A DNA stretch of 64,000 nt from Liolophura sinensis (Eukaryota; Mollusca; Polyplacophora; Chitonida; Chitonidae). The DNA is taken from positions 12,219,606-12,283,605 of the forward strand of contig NC_088305.1 in the NCBI RefSeq assembly GCF_032854445.1, read 5' to 3'. Both the position numbers and the translations under genes were made by a program. Shown one piece after another: positions 24,860-36,958 of the stretch (its first letter is position 1; every line of letters starts with the position of its first letter). The notes under the pieces are model-generated. The model was given only the letters and a program-made list of their open reading frames with translations, made no database searches and was not told the DNA's origin.

Positions 24860-25350
24860 TAACATGGTGCTTCTACAGGTGTTGATCGTTTTGAGTTCGA
24901 CAGTTAATCGATTGAATTTGTAGACAGTAAACACGTTCAGTACGTGTGAAGCCTTGGTGGAACTATTACAGTGTGGTATGAATAAGTGAAGAGATAATAA
25001 AACAATGGCATAAATAATGAAAGGACAATTAATTTCAAGCAGATTCAGTTGCAAATGTCAACTCTTGACAAATTCAATTTCTGTTTACGGACAATATAAC
25101 GACGAAACGACATATACGCTAAACAATGTAACAATCTCACTGTGATTCGGTTACAAATGACAACTACAGACAAATTCAATCTTGGTGGAATGATACTACT
25201 CTGAAAAAGCATACATAAATAAAGAAAAGCAACAATGTATTAAACAATAAAAGCAGAATTACGCGGTGATTCGTTTGCAAATTACTACTTCAGACGAATT
25301 CAGCCTTACGGGAACGATAATAAAATTAAGAAACAAAAATGTAGGTATAG
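24860..25350. repeat. Degenerate tandem repeat, about 3 copies of ~130 bp
   Basis: Recurring order of 'CAGATTCAGTTGCAAATG..AACT', 'GACAAATTCAAT', then 'AATAAAACAATG' and 'CATAAATAA' at roughly 130 bp spacing. Strongly diverged copies. Confidence 0.55.
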
Positions 25351-26097
25351 AGGCAACAACCTTAACAACAAAATGACAGCGTAAGAAAAGATAGCAAACC
25401 ATTTGCATTATGAGGGATTTCATCAAAATTGAAACAGCAACAAATTCTGACTGTTCATTGTAATTCAAGTCCTTATTTATGGATGGTGTCTAGTAAGCTT
25501 TAGTCAGCCGTCTAAGTTTAGTTTACCATTGTTAATAAAGCAACTGTCTTTTTTGAATGTGCAGTTAGGTTCACAAGTGGCTATGTATAAGTCAAGTACT
25601 AGTATTGTACATACACCTGTATATACATATATACACGTAAAGGGAAAGTGGGGCAAAACGCCGACCCTGGGCATAGAGCACTGCTTAATCGCGCACCTTG
25701 CCACGGTGCATTGATTCTCAGACAAAGGCAAATCAATTCGATGGGTTATTACTGCCATACGGGTTTATTTGACTTTTTTCTTTGTTTTCTATATATACTT
25801 GTTAGTATGGCAGCTCCTCATTACGTTTATCACGAACGTTAGTAACCAAATTTTCAGAAAAAATGTTATTTCACATTAATTTTGTTTTCACAATAAACAT
25901 ATATATTTTTTCATATTAAATGGATAATTACATTTGTAGAAAACAATTTCCTGTATGTGAAAAAGTGATCCCATCTATTGCAAGGTGTTGCCATGATCCC
26001 ACAGTTCCCACCATTTACCGTCTGCGTGGTTGGATCAGTGCTGGGTGGGTTGCAATCCATTGCCTTAGGTATGGACTTCCCTATGGACCTCAAGATT

Positions 26098-26190
26098 TAT
26101 TTATTTATTTATTTATTTACCTGATCATTGTACTCAAGAATATTTAATTTATACGACGGTTGTATGCAAGCGTTGTTGTGGGAGATGATG
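26098..26190 (-). repeat. SINE family A 3'-end fragment
   Basis: (ATTT)n, then 'ACTCAAGAATATTTAATTTATACGACGG', the 3' part of the SINE in reverse orientation. Confidence 0.7.
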
Positions 26191-26754
26191 AAGCCGGCAT
26201 CAGCTGGATTGTCAACGCTTTACGTCTCGTGGGTTATCGTTTTCACCTCTAACTCAAAAAATATTTATAACATTAAACCTTCACTGTGCAATATCCTGTA
26301 CATATCTGACAGTCGTGAACTGTTATTTCAACAGAATAATTTTGTTAGTGTGACATGGCATTGTGTTGTCCATAACATAATACATTATGTTATTATTATA
26401 CAGTATTATGTTAAATATAACCGACAAGTTTGTGCAGTATTCACACAGTTCCAATGGGAAACTCGAGGAGGAGCTACACGGACGGTCCAAATGGCAGTAG
26501 AACGGATCGTTTTCTTCTGTAACGATGCCGTGCATGTGTACTTCATATATGGTTTATGAGCACACGTTCACCGGTAACTGTGACGTTAATGAAGGAAAGA
26601 ACATTGAGTTCACAGTTTGGAACGCCTTGATACAGGCAGAAAGGAATTTTACGAGCTCCTCACTGCGGTTTCTGCTGTGATGATACGCATGTTGTAAAAC
26701 ACATGTACCTCTGCATGCATGTATTTGTATACATTCAAAGGGCCATGAATCTGC

Positions 26755-26838
26755 AGATGGTCGTGGGCTTTCCTCATGCTCAGCCCTATTTCTTCCCACG
26801 ATAGTGCTTGCCGCTGCCGTATAAGTGAAATGAGTTTG
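26755..26838 (+). repeat. SINE family A fragment
   Basis: GATGGTCGTGGGCTTTCCTC, 'TTCTTCCCACGATAGTGCTTGCCGC' (diverged body), and 'GTATAAGTGAAATGA'. Confidence 0.7.
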
Positions 26839-27294
26839 ACATAAAGCTTCATTAAAATAAATGAAAAAAATATGTATATGCATATATAAGAAAAACATTT
26901 ATTAGCTAATTTAGCTTGGTCCAGTAAGTCTGGTCAGATCAAACGCCAAGGTTTGACTGTAACTGATTGGGCTTTGAAGTATTGTTCCTAAAATAACAGT
27001 TGTGCAATACTGCTTTGTTAGGCACACAAGGGGCGAAAACGAAACACCTAGTTAAGGCAATTATCCATCAAACACATTCACACGTATGTAGGACTATGCA
27101 GGCCGGTAGAGCGTCACGCGCACATATGCTTGTTTCAATTGATATAGACCAATTCAATCAAAATTTTACAGTAGACATGTTGGCAATATTTCGAACAAGT
27201 TTTAGACTTCCTATCATATCTGGAATATACGATGTCCATCAACAAAGGGCATAAAACTTAGCTTAAACAAACCTTCCCACGTCTGGTACGTAGG

Positions 27295-27405
27295 TATGCT
27301 TGGAGTCTTACGTTAAACAATTGTTCGGTCGTATGACAACGAGGTGTGTGTACATGTACTGTGTCTTCTTGTGGCAGCGGGAGCCCATGCCACCAAAGCA
27401 CTTGA
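27295..27405. repeat. Dispersed repeat family C fragment
   Basis: TACGTTAAACAATTGTTCGG, TCGTATGACAACGAGG and GTGTCTTCTTGTGGCAGCGG. A related copy lies at 31495-31560. Confidence 0.6.
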
Positions 27406-27469
27406 TAAAACCCAAGTGTCAAAGTGTTCTTTGATGACGTCTCCGTTATTACAGTTCCTGACATATTCT

Positions 27470-28395
27470 TTCACTTCAACCGGTCATGAAAACATTGAAG
27501 TAGTATGCGATGTGTGAAGATTACCTTCATAATTATATATTATTCTCCTCACACCGGGCTAAGGTATATTCATCGTGTTGATTAAGATCTCAGTTGCATA
27601 AAAGCGCAAAGAAGGCATATGTTTTGATCAACGGCAACGTAAGATCAAACATGGTATACGATTTTTGATACTGATTAAAGTCATTCGCCTAGAACATACC
27701 TTGCGTCCTTCCGTCATCATTGAAAACATTTAACTGCTTCTGTGTGCATGAAGTATTCCTAATTCCTCACTTAATAAACTTTTTGGGTACTTCAATGGTT
27801 TGTTTTGAACGTTTGTACGGGAAATTGGTCTTACGCTTAATGACCTAGAACTCCCATCAATATGGTTGAAGGCTAAATGTACGAGTGTCTGTTCCCACGT
27901 CTGTACTTTGAGGAGTATAGACTCAGTGTGGAATCTGATGCCTGGCATTCCATTAAGCATAAAACATTACATGTTTAAGCATTAAACACAAGAATATCAT
28001 TTTCAGAGTTTGACTACTGGTTGTTCAACGTTTACAAATTCAAAGATTTAATAAAAAGAAATAAGCCGTCATGTCCAATCAGTTATGAATTATTACTGAA
28101 TAACCCATGTTTATAAGATGTTAGAAGTAAATTGATAAGGTTATGGACTAACGAATATTTAATTGTTTAAATATGTTTAATTCGTTCTTGTTAATCGTCA
28201 TAAAAGTTTCACTTTTACGATGGTGATCAGTTTTATGGAGTGGTTTAGCTACATAAGTAGTAAGGTTAACCAATATGCTTACCAGTGACCTCAACGATTG
28301 TCAATCACCAGGAAGTATGACCATTTTCTTGTTATGATCATCACAACTGACAACAACCACACGACTCGATTTAAGAGGATAAATGTCCAGTGGAC
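27470..28395. other. Unassigned intergenic stretch
   Basis: No gene or repeat recognised. Confidence 0.45.
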
Positions 28396-28397
28396 AG

Positions 28398-28505
28398 TCA
28401 TGGGTTTCCACCGGGCTCTGTCCGGTTTCCTCCCACTATAATGCTGGCCGCCGTCGTATAAGTGAAATATTCTTGGGTACAGAGTAAGACATTTTTCAAA
28501 TAGAG
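28398..28505 (+). repeat. SINE family A 3' half
   Basis: GGGTTTCCACCGGGCTCTGT, 'TCCTCCCACTATAATGCTGG', 'GCCGTCGTATAAGTGAAATA', 'TTCTTGGGTACAGAGTAAGA'. Confidence 0.85.
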
Positions 28506-28509
28506 AGAT

Positions 28510-29050
28510 ACATTTGTCGCTGAGGCCGAAACACACAGAAAGAAATCAAAAGAGCCTTTGTCAAAAACAGGTACAATGTTTGCCTCGAAAACAAGGTAAA
28601 CTTCATAATGGAACCTAAAATTTCACCACATGTATATAGACGTATATGTTTTTTGTTACGTCATTAGGCAGACTGACAGAGCGCATGTTTGGATGACACA
28701 TTTTGACGACATAAAATGCAACCATGCGTATTTCCACGTCCCAAGGATGATTATAATGAGTGTGTTTGTATACACCTGAAATGTTAGCGTGCTCTCGTAT
28801 AAAAAGTGGAGGCTTCTTCTAGTCGCTTTAACGGATCGTTAACTTTACTTGGAATGTAGGTTGTGTATTACTTTTTTGAGTGCCTTATTCAGGGACAGTC
28901 AGGCGTTCTCTGTTACCATACAAGTATATCGCTGCTCGAGATGAAAGTGTGGTCGCACTTTTATGGTCACCTTTTAGCAAATATTTATCATGCCAAACCA
29001 CCGCTCAGGCATAAGAGACAATGTCTGTAATGTTGGTTTGTTTGATTGGG
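28510..29050. other. Unassigned intergenic stretch
   Basis: Nothing recognised. Confidence 0.45.
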
Positions 29051-29059
29051 ATTTGCTGG

Positions 29060-29555
29060 ACACCTGTAATGCTTGTGTTTTTCTTTGATTAAGGATTATT
29101 GGACATCTGTAATGCTTGTCTTTCTGACTCGGGTATAACGGACATCTGTAATGTTGGATCGTCTCACTGAGGTATAACGGATATCTGTAATGTTGGATCG
29201 CCTGACAGGGGTATAACGGACATCTGTAATGCTGGTTTGTCTGACTGGGGTATAACGGACATCTTTAAGGCTGGTTTGTCTGACTAGAGTATAACAGACA
29301 TCTGTAAGGCTGGTTTCTCTGACTGGGGTATAACGGACATCTGTAATGCTGGTTTGTCTGACTGGGGTATAACGGACATCTGTAATGCTGGTTTGTCTGA
29401 CTGGGGTATAACGGACATCTGTAATGCTGGTTTGTCTGACTGGGGTATAACGGACATCTTTAAGGCTGGTTTGTCTGACTGGGGTATAACGGACATCTGT
29501 AATGCTGGTTTGCTTTGCTAATTGATTAGGGTTTGGCGGACATCTGAAATAACAG
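29060..29555. repeat. 39-bp minisatellite
   Basis: About twelve copies of GGACATCTGTAATGCTGGTT plus TGTCTGACTGGGGTATAAC; outer copies are diverged. The unit is 13 codons long, giving an open minus-strand frame of 154 codons with period TSITDVRYTPVRQ. No initiation context, splice site or non-repeat coding sequence supports a gene. Confidence 0.93.
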
Positions 29556-29814
29556 ATCACTTGGATGCTTGCAAAATGTGAAAAGTATATTTAACTTTTC
29601 AATTCACTTCAATAGATATTTTCAGATGTTTTGTTTAAGTAAATAATCGACCGTTGTAAAGTGGACATGGTAAATACATAGTATATAACTATTCTGTTCG
29701 TTTCGCTGGGCACATTTCTGGTTTAACAGCATGTTTGACCCTGAGATAATCTGAACTCTATCTCGACACAGTACATTAGAAAATGTGGGGCTAGCGTACT
29801 TTGCCCGCTAGATG

Positions 29815-29985
29815 ATTTTCGTTTATCTCTGTAGAACCGGACCATTCACAGATTCCTGACCTTCCCACGTGCAACCGGAGAGGAGGCCAGCTGGACTTGA
29901 AGTCACAGAGACCGCACCAGTGAGATGCTCCTGGGTCATTACGCTGCGCTAGCGCGCAAACCAATTGAGCCACGTAGTCTCCCTG
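29815..29985 (-). repeat. SINE family A head half
   Basis: CCTTCCCACGTGCAACCGGA, 'GACTTGAAGTCACAGAGACC', 'CATTACGCTGCGCTAGCGCG', then the tRNA-like head complement 'CCAATTGAGCCACG'. Confidence 0.85.
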
Positions 29986-29999
29986 TTAACTTCTAGTTG

Positions 30000-30790
30000 T
30001 AAATCTAACTTAGTGTAAAACGTGTCTACATCATATTCACTGTTTATATTCAACAAATGATGCAACATTTGCGAATACCATTGTCTTCATTACATGCAGG
30101 ATATAAATTTAATTTGCTCTGGTAAATTTTACGGATATCTTAATTTAGTACATTAAATACATAGACAGATATCGATGCAATAAATTTAAACTGATTCATT
30201 TTGAACCACACAATTATTAGGCCAACGTGTCGGGCAGGATGCTGCAGTAACTTGTCAGGGTGAGTTGACAAAAAAACCGCGTTGGGAGAGTAATTGCTTG
30301 AGGAAAAATATTGTGACTTTGCATTATTTTCCCATACTTTATTACGAAAATGTTTCCCACAATCTGAGTGAAAGGGTCTGTTATCAATCAGAAGGTCCTG
30401 CTGAGTTTGATAAGTTCCCTGAAGTCGGTAGAGCCAGCTGGACAAAATGCTTACATCCAGGCAGGATGACAACGACCCTCGTGTCCACGAACATCGCCCT
30501 GTTCGAGCGCCAAACTAAAACAAACACGGAACAGAGCTGACACTCGGGTGTTTTTTGTTTGTATTTGCTCATTGTCACATTGTTTTTAACTGATACTACG
30601 GAGGAACTCAGGGTTTTGTGATGTCACTCTGGATAGCTATAACGTGACAAAATGGCGTCACTAAATGAATGGCTAGGTACTAACGCCTATTTGCTCTTTA
30701 CTTTGTTCATAAACGGTGTAGAATTTTTAAACTGCTTTTAGAACATTTCTGGAATACTACTTGACTACTTTGTCATAACTTATACATTTC
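30000..30790. other. Unassigned intergenic stretch
   Basis: Short frames on both strands with no recognisable product. Confidence 0.45.
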
Positions 30791-30793
30791 AAG

Positions 30794-30903
30794 AAATTAT
30801 TACAAAACGTCACTGTCAGAGCGTATTTTTTGTAATGATTATTTTACAAATTGCTTTTTTGCGTTGTTACACTTACTCTGACAGTCACCTTTTGTGATAA
30901 ATT
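30794..30903. repeat. Imperfect ~28-bp-arm hairpin
   Basis: Arms 30794-30821 and 30876-30903 are near-complements (core ACTGTCAGAG / CTCTGACAGT) around a 54 bp AT-rich loop. It could be a small MITE or a structured remnant. Confidence 0.6.
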
Positions 30904-31367
30904 ATTACAAAAGTAATAAGTATTACTGATTGCGCTTTTATTACAAACTGCGTTGTTACAAGGCCGCAACAAGCAGCTCTGTTGGATTACGGCGATGTTG
31001 TTGTTCTCGTTACCGGTATTACTGGGAATGGTTGTAAGGTGGACATGCGCCGAAGCTGGTTGACTCACATTGGTCATTTTTTTTCTTGTTGTTGTGTCCT
31101 TAGGTGGAAAGAATTAACATTCCCTGATGAGCTACATCAGATGAACAAACTGTCATCGGGACATCGGCAGTTACAGTAATGTAAGTGCAGGCAGGCGCAT
31201 TAGACCTTATAATTATACCTAGTATTCAGATTAAATATTAAATTTGCAGTTTTATGCAGAACGTTTCAAATATCAAGTTTTAATGTCAAAAAAATAAATA
31301 AATAAAAACATGTCCCTTAGTTAAAGGATTTTCGATTAAATTCAGGTTTAACATTATACAGGGGGCC

Positions 31368-31480
31368 TCAATGGTTCAGCTGGTTAGCTCGCTAGCGCAG
31401 CGCAATGAATTAGGAGCCTAAAACCAATGCGCTCGCTGTGATTTCAAGTCCAGTTCATGCTGTTTTCCTCTCCGGCCTTA
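31368..31480 (+). repeat. SINE family A tRNA-like head
   Basis: GGGCCTCAATGGTTCAGCTG (box A-like), GTTAGCTCGCTAGCGCAGCG, and a box B-like GATTTCAAGTCCAG near 31440. The 3' part is missing; it is followed directly by family C sequence. Confidence 0.83.
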
Positions 31481-31494
31481 ACTGAAGCCGTGCT

Positions 31495-31745
31495 ATCAGT
31501 TATATGACGATGAGGATTCATTGGGTGTTTGTACAATATCGTGTCTTCTTGTGGCAGGGCGAGTCTGGAAATTGTGGTCGTGAGGACGCACTATAGATGT
31601 GTCTGGGGTTTTCTTTTGTAAGGCAGCAAAAGAGATATGTTTTGTGTTGTGGTTCTGAGGCAGCGTCATAGACGCCTCTTGGGTTTTTCGAACGTGGGAC
31701 AGCATTATAGATGTCTCTAGGGTTTTCGGTCGTGAATCTATATTG
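31495..31745. repeat. Family C fragment plus degenerate ~60-bp repeat
   Basis: Starts with 'TATATGACGATGAGGATTCA' and 'GTGTCTTCTTGTGGCAGGGC' as at 27295. It continues as three or four loose repeats of 'GGGTTTTC', 'GTGAGGCAGC' and 'TATAGATGTCTCT'. Confidence 0.6.
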
Positions 31746-32169
31746 CAGCCCGCCTTGTGATATAACCCATTTAGCATCAGTCACCAAAGCTGAACTTTTT
31801 TTGTAATCCATTATGCTGATATTCATGTAATTATCCATGTGTTATTTGATGTGTTTTGGGCATTTTCGATTGTAAAACAGTATTAAACGCCGTTCTGCTC
31901 GATTTGGACGCGTGCAGAAACGTTTAAACTGATGTCTGCAAAACTGAACTTTAGTGATAATCCATTAGGAGAAAATTTGTGTGTGTGTGTGTGTGTGTAT
32001 GTGTGTGTTTTTACCACTGTCGTATTTGCTCTCTTTTTTCAGGGATTCATTCATTATCAGGAAGGAGGTATTTTCCTTGATCTGGTGTTCATCACAGGCT
32101 CTGACGTTACTACCACGTCTGCTCGCTTCTGTTGACAGGAGGCGCTGGTGTGTCGTTGATTCCCTGCTC

Positions 32170-32740
32170 CTGAATGCGCCTGACGTCACACGTCACGCGA
32201 GGCGCGCCAAAACTGACCCAAGGGTGAGCTCTATTTTGTGCCAAAACTAATGTTATGCAAGAGACCAGCTTCTTTAGCTCCATGTCGCGCCAAAACTGAC
32301 TAATGGGTGAGCTCCATTTCGCGCCAAAACGTCGGCTTGTAAAGTTGAGTTGAGCAGCTCCTTCAGCTCCATGTCGCGCCAAAACTGACCAATGGGTGAG
32401 CGCCATTCCCCGCCAAAACTGACCAATGGGTGAGCTCCATTCGCACGTGCGGTATATAAACTCCCCCTTTGCCGAGGCCTCTCCTCCTCCTCCTCCTCCT
32501 CCTCCTCCTCCTGCAGAAGCGCATCGTTTCATACTGACAGCGTAGCGTCTCTCTCTGGGTGAACGTGTTCTGGCGCTTCATGGTTCACACACTTCAGTTT
32601 TATCCCATCCGCGCGGACGTCAAGGAAATTCAAGCACCAAAACCGCGTGGTCACCCATTGGTCAGTTTTGGCACGAATGGAGCTCACCCATTGATCAGTT
32701 TTGGCGCAAATGGAGCTCATCCATTGGCCCGTTGGCTTGT
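32170..32740. promoter_or_regulatory. Inverted array of CCAAT/E2F-like motifs around a TATA box
   Basis: About five ~40 bp units of type GCGCCAAAACTGACCAATGG plus GTGAGCTCCAT run in one orientation at 32200-32440. Two or more run in the opposite orientation at 32650-32725. CCAAT boxes lie at 32389-32393 and 32423-32427, an E2F-like TTTCGCGCC at 32317-32325, and TATATAAA at 32453-32460 with suitable CCAAT-TATA spacing. A (CTC)n tract follows at 32479-32513. No convincing coding sequence follows the TATA, though a frame runs 32732-33049. It may be a promoter carried by a mobile element whose termini are the two arms. It interrupts exon 2 of the transporter pseudogene. Confidence 0.6.
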
Positions 32741-33059
32741 GACCTCACGCGTATGCACCTAGGGGAGCGCGGACTCAACGATATGCAGATGCCTCCACAA
32801 ATCCCTTTACAATGCGACACGTTTGCAACATTCTGTACTACTAGGGTGAATTCCCATTTCCCTACGGCGGAAGTAGCTTGGCACGGCAACATGGTGGACA
32901 TGCCAAGGAAAACCTATTATTGGCAGGTAGGCGTTAGATCCCATCCACTTCTCCAGACTAATGGATGTTTAGTCCCTGTCTCGCCATTTGAGATTAGAGC
33001 AAGGAAACAGGACTGGTGGGCCTGGTGTCCGTACTATCTGAGTGCGTGAGGTGTCATGT

Positions 33060-33445
33060 CTTTTGTCCTGGTTCATACAGGAATTTATACACTATAGTTA
33101 CAGTATAAATAAGTACACCATAAATAGTGTAGCCATTTGTTTTTATATATGTATATAATCTTCTCAACGATACAGATATCCTAGTTCCAAGTCACACCAT
33201 TTACTACAGGAGAAAGTACAATATTGGTAGCGTGATACTGGTATATACTGATATTCAGTGTCGAACTCTGGAACAACATCTGTATACTTCTGGAGACGTT
33301 CGCTACTATGGATTCTTTTGAGTCATTCAGTAGTATGTTCGGGAAAACCACTAGTTAGCTCTGAACTTAGAATAACTAAGAGAAGTCCGATTTTAAGGTT
33401 CAACAAACACCAGCAACAGTTTTATTAAAATAGAGTAACAGGAGT
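33060..33445. other. Unassigned intergenic stretch
   Basis: Nothing recognised. Confidence 0.45.
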
Positions 33446-33449
33446 ATGA

Positions 33450-33629
<180 letters not shown>

Positions 33630-33774
33630 CTGCCGGTACTGTGTACAAGTACGACATCTGTACTTCAGATGGTTCGGATAACTGTGTTAGGGATATCTCA
33701 GGGAGGTATTAAACCTAGTGCTGCAGGGATAGCAGTATGTCCTACTGGTGTTATATAGACAATATGTCAGCCAT

Positions 33775-34170
33775 GTGTGGGGACATTATCAGCAAATAAT
33801 ACTTTCAGGTCTTCTCTGGGAGTAACAGTTCCAGAAATGTTCCAGTAATAACTTGGGAAAACGAGTTCCAAATTCTGGGACTCGGCGTCTCACTGTGCCG
33901 AAAATGGGAATCCCAGTCCCACTATTGCTCAGGGGCACTTATAGACAACTTTTCCCAGTATAAATGTTTCAGCACATGCTTGGGAATTATAAAATTTTGG
34001 TCCAGAAAATCCCAGTTACAAACTACTGAGATATACTGTCTCAATCATGGTTGGGAATATCAGTCTCACAGCCTGGGAAAGTCAGTGCCACAGCCTGGGA
34101 ACACTTCTGTCACAATTTGGAACTAGCAGTCCCACTGTCTCTAGGTATGCTCTAAAGCTGAAATCCCACT
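33775..34170. repeat. Degenerate short repeat region
   Basis: Loose recurrence of words such as CAGCCTGGGAA, AATCCCAGT, TCCCACT and AACTTGGGAA every 25-40 bp. The period is unclear. Confidence 0.5.
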
Positions 34171-34179
34171 TCAGTGCTG

Positions 34180-35880
34180 ACAACTTATCTAGCTACCACT
34201 TTACACTGCTTATATACATGTAAAATACCTGCCTTAGAAAGCTAACTAGGTGGAAATTTAGATGTTAACACGACGGTGGTCCGAGATCACCTGGGACTAA
34301 AAGTTTTTTTTATTTTATTTACTGGTTTTAGGGCCACTTTCCTGGCGGATATCGTTGCCCATCAAATCAGTGTTTTATTTTTTTTTTTAACACATGAATA
34401 TTTTGGTTACATAACAGCAGTGCGTTGGTATACCATTTACATATGTACATGAGTCAATTAGTGGGATCAACCTCTCTGTGGTAGCATGTTATAGCTTATT
34501 GTATAGGCTCAAATGCTGCCATGGTCATTCAACAGAAAGGGGATAAATAGTAAGCTATTTACAGAGACCAACGCCATCTTTACATTAGAAATACATAGAT
34601 CTGCATTAAAGAATTACAATGAGTTGCCTATACAGAAATTTACACAGAGAGAAAACAACAGTAGTGCCTTTATCTATTGGTCAACAGTTTTGTCCTCTTG
34701 CTTCCTCCTCTGTGGCGTGGAGTTAAGGAGCTCCCGCCACTTATACCGGACGCCGTCCAGGAAAAACCAGCGTACTGGAAAACCTGTGCCTGTAACAGGT
34801 GCGACAAGTATAAATGAGGAGCAAGGATGTCAGGCCTCATCCACTTAGTTGAAGCAAGAGATGGGACTAAAAATGGGAATTTGCCCAGTATTTATAGTCT
34901 ACGCTCATAAATACTCATGAGTACCAAGGATGGTACTCAGAGCACTGATTGGCTAATACCAAAGTAACAACATCTGTGCATAGAAATACTATACATGTAC
35001 ATGCGTATCTAATGTCATGGTGCATTTTTTTTCTTTTTCTCAATAATGGAAAGATGAACAATAACTTATAGGTAGAAAAGAGATGAGCCTGTGGAGTGAA
35101 ACTATTTACTTTCGCAAATACAAGTTAATGCCCCTTTTGAAACTCTTCAATATCAGTTTAACACTAAAGGATGTCGTAAAGTAGGCAACCTCCTCTAGCG
35201 GCAGTTCACCATGAACGACGATCGTGCGCGGCGAAGCAACAACAACAACCACAAAAAAATGATTTAGTGTCTTAAACTTGGTACAAAGGACGTTTTATGC
35301 CAAAATCATGCCACAGTCAGTGAGTACTAATGTTGTTTTAACTGGAAAGATGCCGTACGTGGTTTGTTACACCAAGAATATGTCCAAAAGTAATGGAAAC
35401 TCTACTCGAATTTTTCACTTCAAAATATTAACAATGGCGGATGCTTCGCCAAACTTAAGGTCGCTAAAAAAAACTGTTGTTTGCAACCTAGTCAAACAAT
35501 ATCTGATCCCCAATCTTGGAGAGATGCATGTCAGTGTATTATACGTGAAATATGGTGTTCTAATTAAGTCATCAAGTATTAAAATTCTTACGTTGGAAAG
35601 GACAGGGGTTAACGGAAACTGTGTCCTTCAAAAGTTATAATAAGGCGCCAAAAACAACTTGCTCTCATGAGTCCACAAAATATCCTGTCTCTATATGTTA
35701 AAAAAAATATATTTCAAAATATTCCACAAAAATTCTAATTTAATTTAAGGATATCTCTAACCCATAAAAATTTACATTCTACAGGTAAAACCTGTGTCTA
35801 CATTATGGACAAAGCAGAAAATTAACCCCTAACCTCCCATGCAGTTATATGAAATAATATACTGTCTCTAGCAAAATCGC
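34180..35880. other. Unassigned stretch; only a doubtful 120-codon frame
   Basis: A plus-strand frame at 35278-35640 begins with ATG only near 35307 if GTG is not accepted. It has no recognisable domain, no adjacent splice signals and lysine/asparagine-rich composition, so I treat it as chance. Poly-T tracts occur near 34302 and 34378. Confidence 0.4.
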
Positions 35881-35884
35881 CACA

Positions 35885-36080
35885 ATAGTAAAACCAGAGC
35901 AGCGACGACAGTGTAATAGCTGAAAAACTCTCACATGTAACCGGGGAATTACGGCTTCTTTTCAGTTTACCTCAGTTAGGGCTGTATTCTAACTGCTCAT
36001 TTAAATGCTTAGTCAGCCGCAAATTGCACGCACCTATCACCATGGCTTAAGCAGAATTAGGTAAAAAAGATGCAGTAAGC
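35885..36080. repeat. Dispersed repeat family D, copy 1
   Basis: AACCAGAGCAGCGACGACAG, 'CACATGTAACCGGGGAATTA', 'GTATTCTAACTGCTCAT', 'CACCATGGCTTAAGCAGAAT', 'TAGGTAAAAAAGATGCAG'. Related copies lie at 39975-40175 and 45440-45495. Confidence 0.65.
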
Positions 36081-36084
36081 CATC

Positions 36085-36217
36085 CTCATGTTGCTGGCAG
36101 ACCTTCCAATATACGATTGGAGAGGAAGCCTGGACGAGCAGATTAAGGATTGGTGAGAGGTTTCTGGGTCATTACGCCGCGCTACCACGCTAACGACCTC
36201 GGCCACGGACTACCTGA
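36085..36217 (-). repeat. SINE family A head half
   Basis: TTGCTGGCAGACCTTCCAAT, 'GAGAGGAAGCC', 'GGGTCATTACGCCGCGCTAC', 'TCGGCCACGGAC'. Confidence 0.82.
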
Positions 36218-36639
36218 CACAGTATATGTTGACGCCTTATGACGCCTCGTTTTCATACGACTGCAAACATGTTAAGAATGACTTACATCTCACAGCATAC
36301 ATACATACACATTATTTTGGATGGTTAGCAAGTACAGGAGACATTCGCATAAAATGCATCTTTCCGCAATTTTGCGCACTTTATCACCGATAAATGAAAT
36401 TCCTTATTTAAAACACTCTGCGAAGTCGCACAGTTCAAGTCTGGTAAAAGGGAAACAATGAATATCTTGCTTTGTTTTGAGTGAGCAGTTAACAATCATC
36501 GCTTTTTTTGTGTCTGCATTGGTTTGATTCTCCAAATGCTTTTAACTGCAATCAAACGACTCTTTGATGCGACTTTTTAAAGTGAAATGTGACGACTAAA
36601 CCGCATTTAAAGTATCTCTAGACCAGTGACATCAACCTA

Positions 36640-36757
36640 AGGATGGTCGTGGGTTTCCCCCGGGCTCCGCCCGGTTTCCTCCCACCATAATGCTGGCCGC
36701 CGTCGTATAAGTGAAATATTCTTGAGTAGGGCGTATAACACTAATCAAATAAATGTA
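36640..36757 (+). repeat. SINE family A 3' half
   Basis: GGATGGTCGTGGGTTTCCCC, 'CCACCATAATGCTGGCCGCC', 'GTATAAGTGAAATATTCTTG', then an AATAAATG tail. It is adjacent to the hairpin MITE that follows. Confidence 0.88.
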
Positions 36758-36762
36758 TGAAC

Positions 36763-36958
36763 ATAACAAAGGGAATACACGGATAACAACTTCTATGTAT
36801 CTAATGAGCGACGTTTTACGTATAGGTACTAATGCTGTTACCAAGCATACCTTATGTTTGATAACGGTAGTATGCCTGATAACGGCATTAGTAGCTATAC
36901 GGAAAACGTCGCTCACTGAATAAATAGAAGTTGTTATCCATATATTCGTTTTGTTATC
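36763..36958. mobile_element. Long-hairpin MITE (~88-bp arms)
   Basis: Left arm about 36763-36850 and right arm about 36872-36958 are imperfect reverse complements along their whole length. Matching words include GGATAACAACTTCTAT / ATAGAAGTTGTTATCC and GAGCGACGTTTT / AAAACGTCGCTC. The loop is about 20 bp and there is no coding capacity. Immediately after a SINE tail, it looks like a fold-back MITE. The exact target duplication is not clear. Confidence 0.72.

Noticed and set aside
29096-29560. 154-codon minus-strand frame
   Set aside because: 39 bp minisatellite with 13-codon period; nothing else supports a gene.
35278-35640. 120-codon plus-strand frame as a gene
   Set aside because: No domain, splice or promoter evidence; composition typical of AT-rich chance frames.
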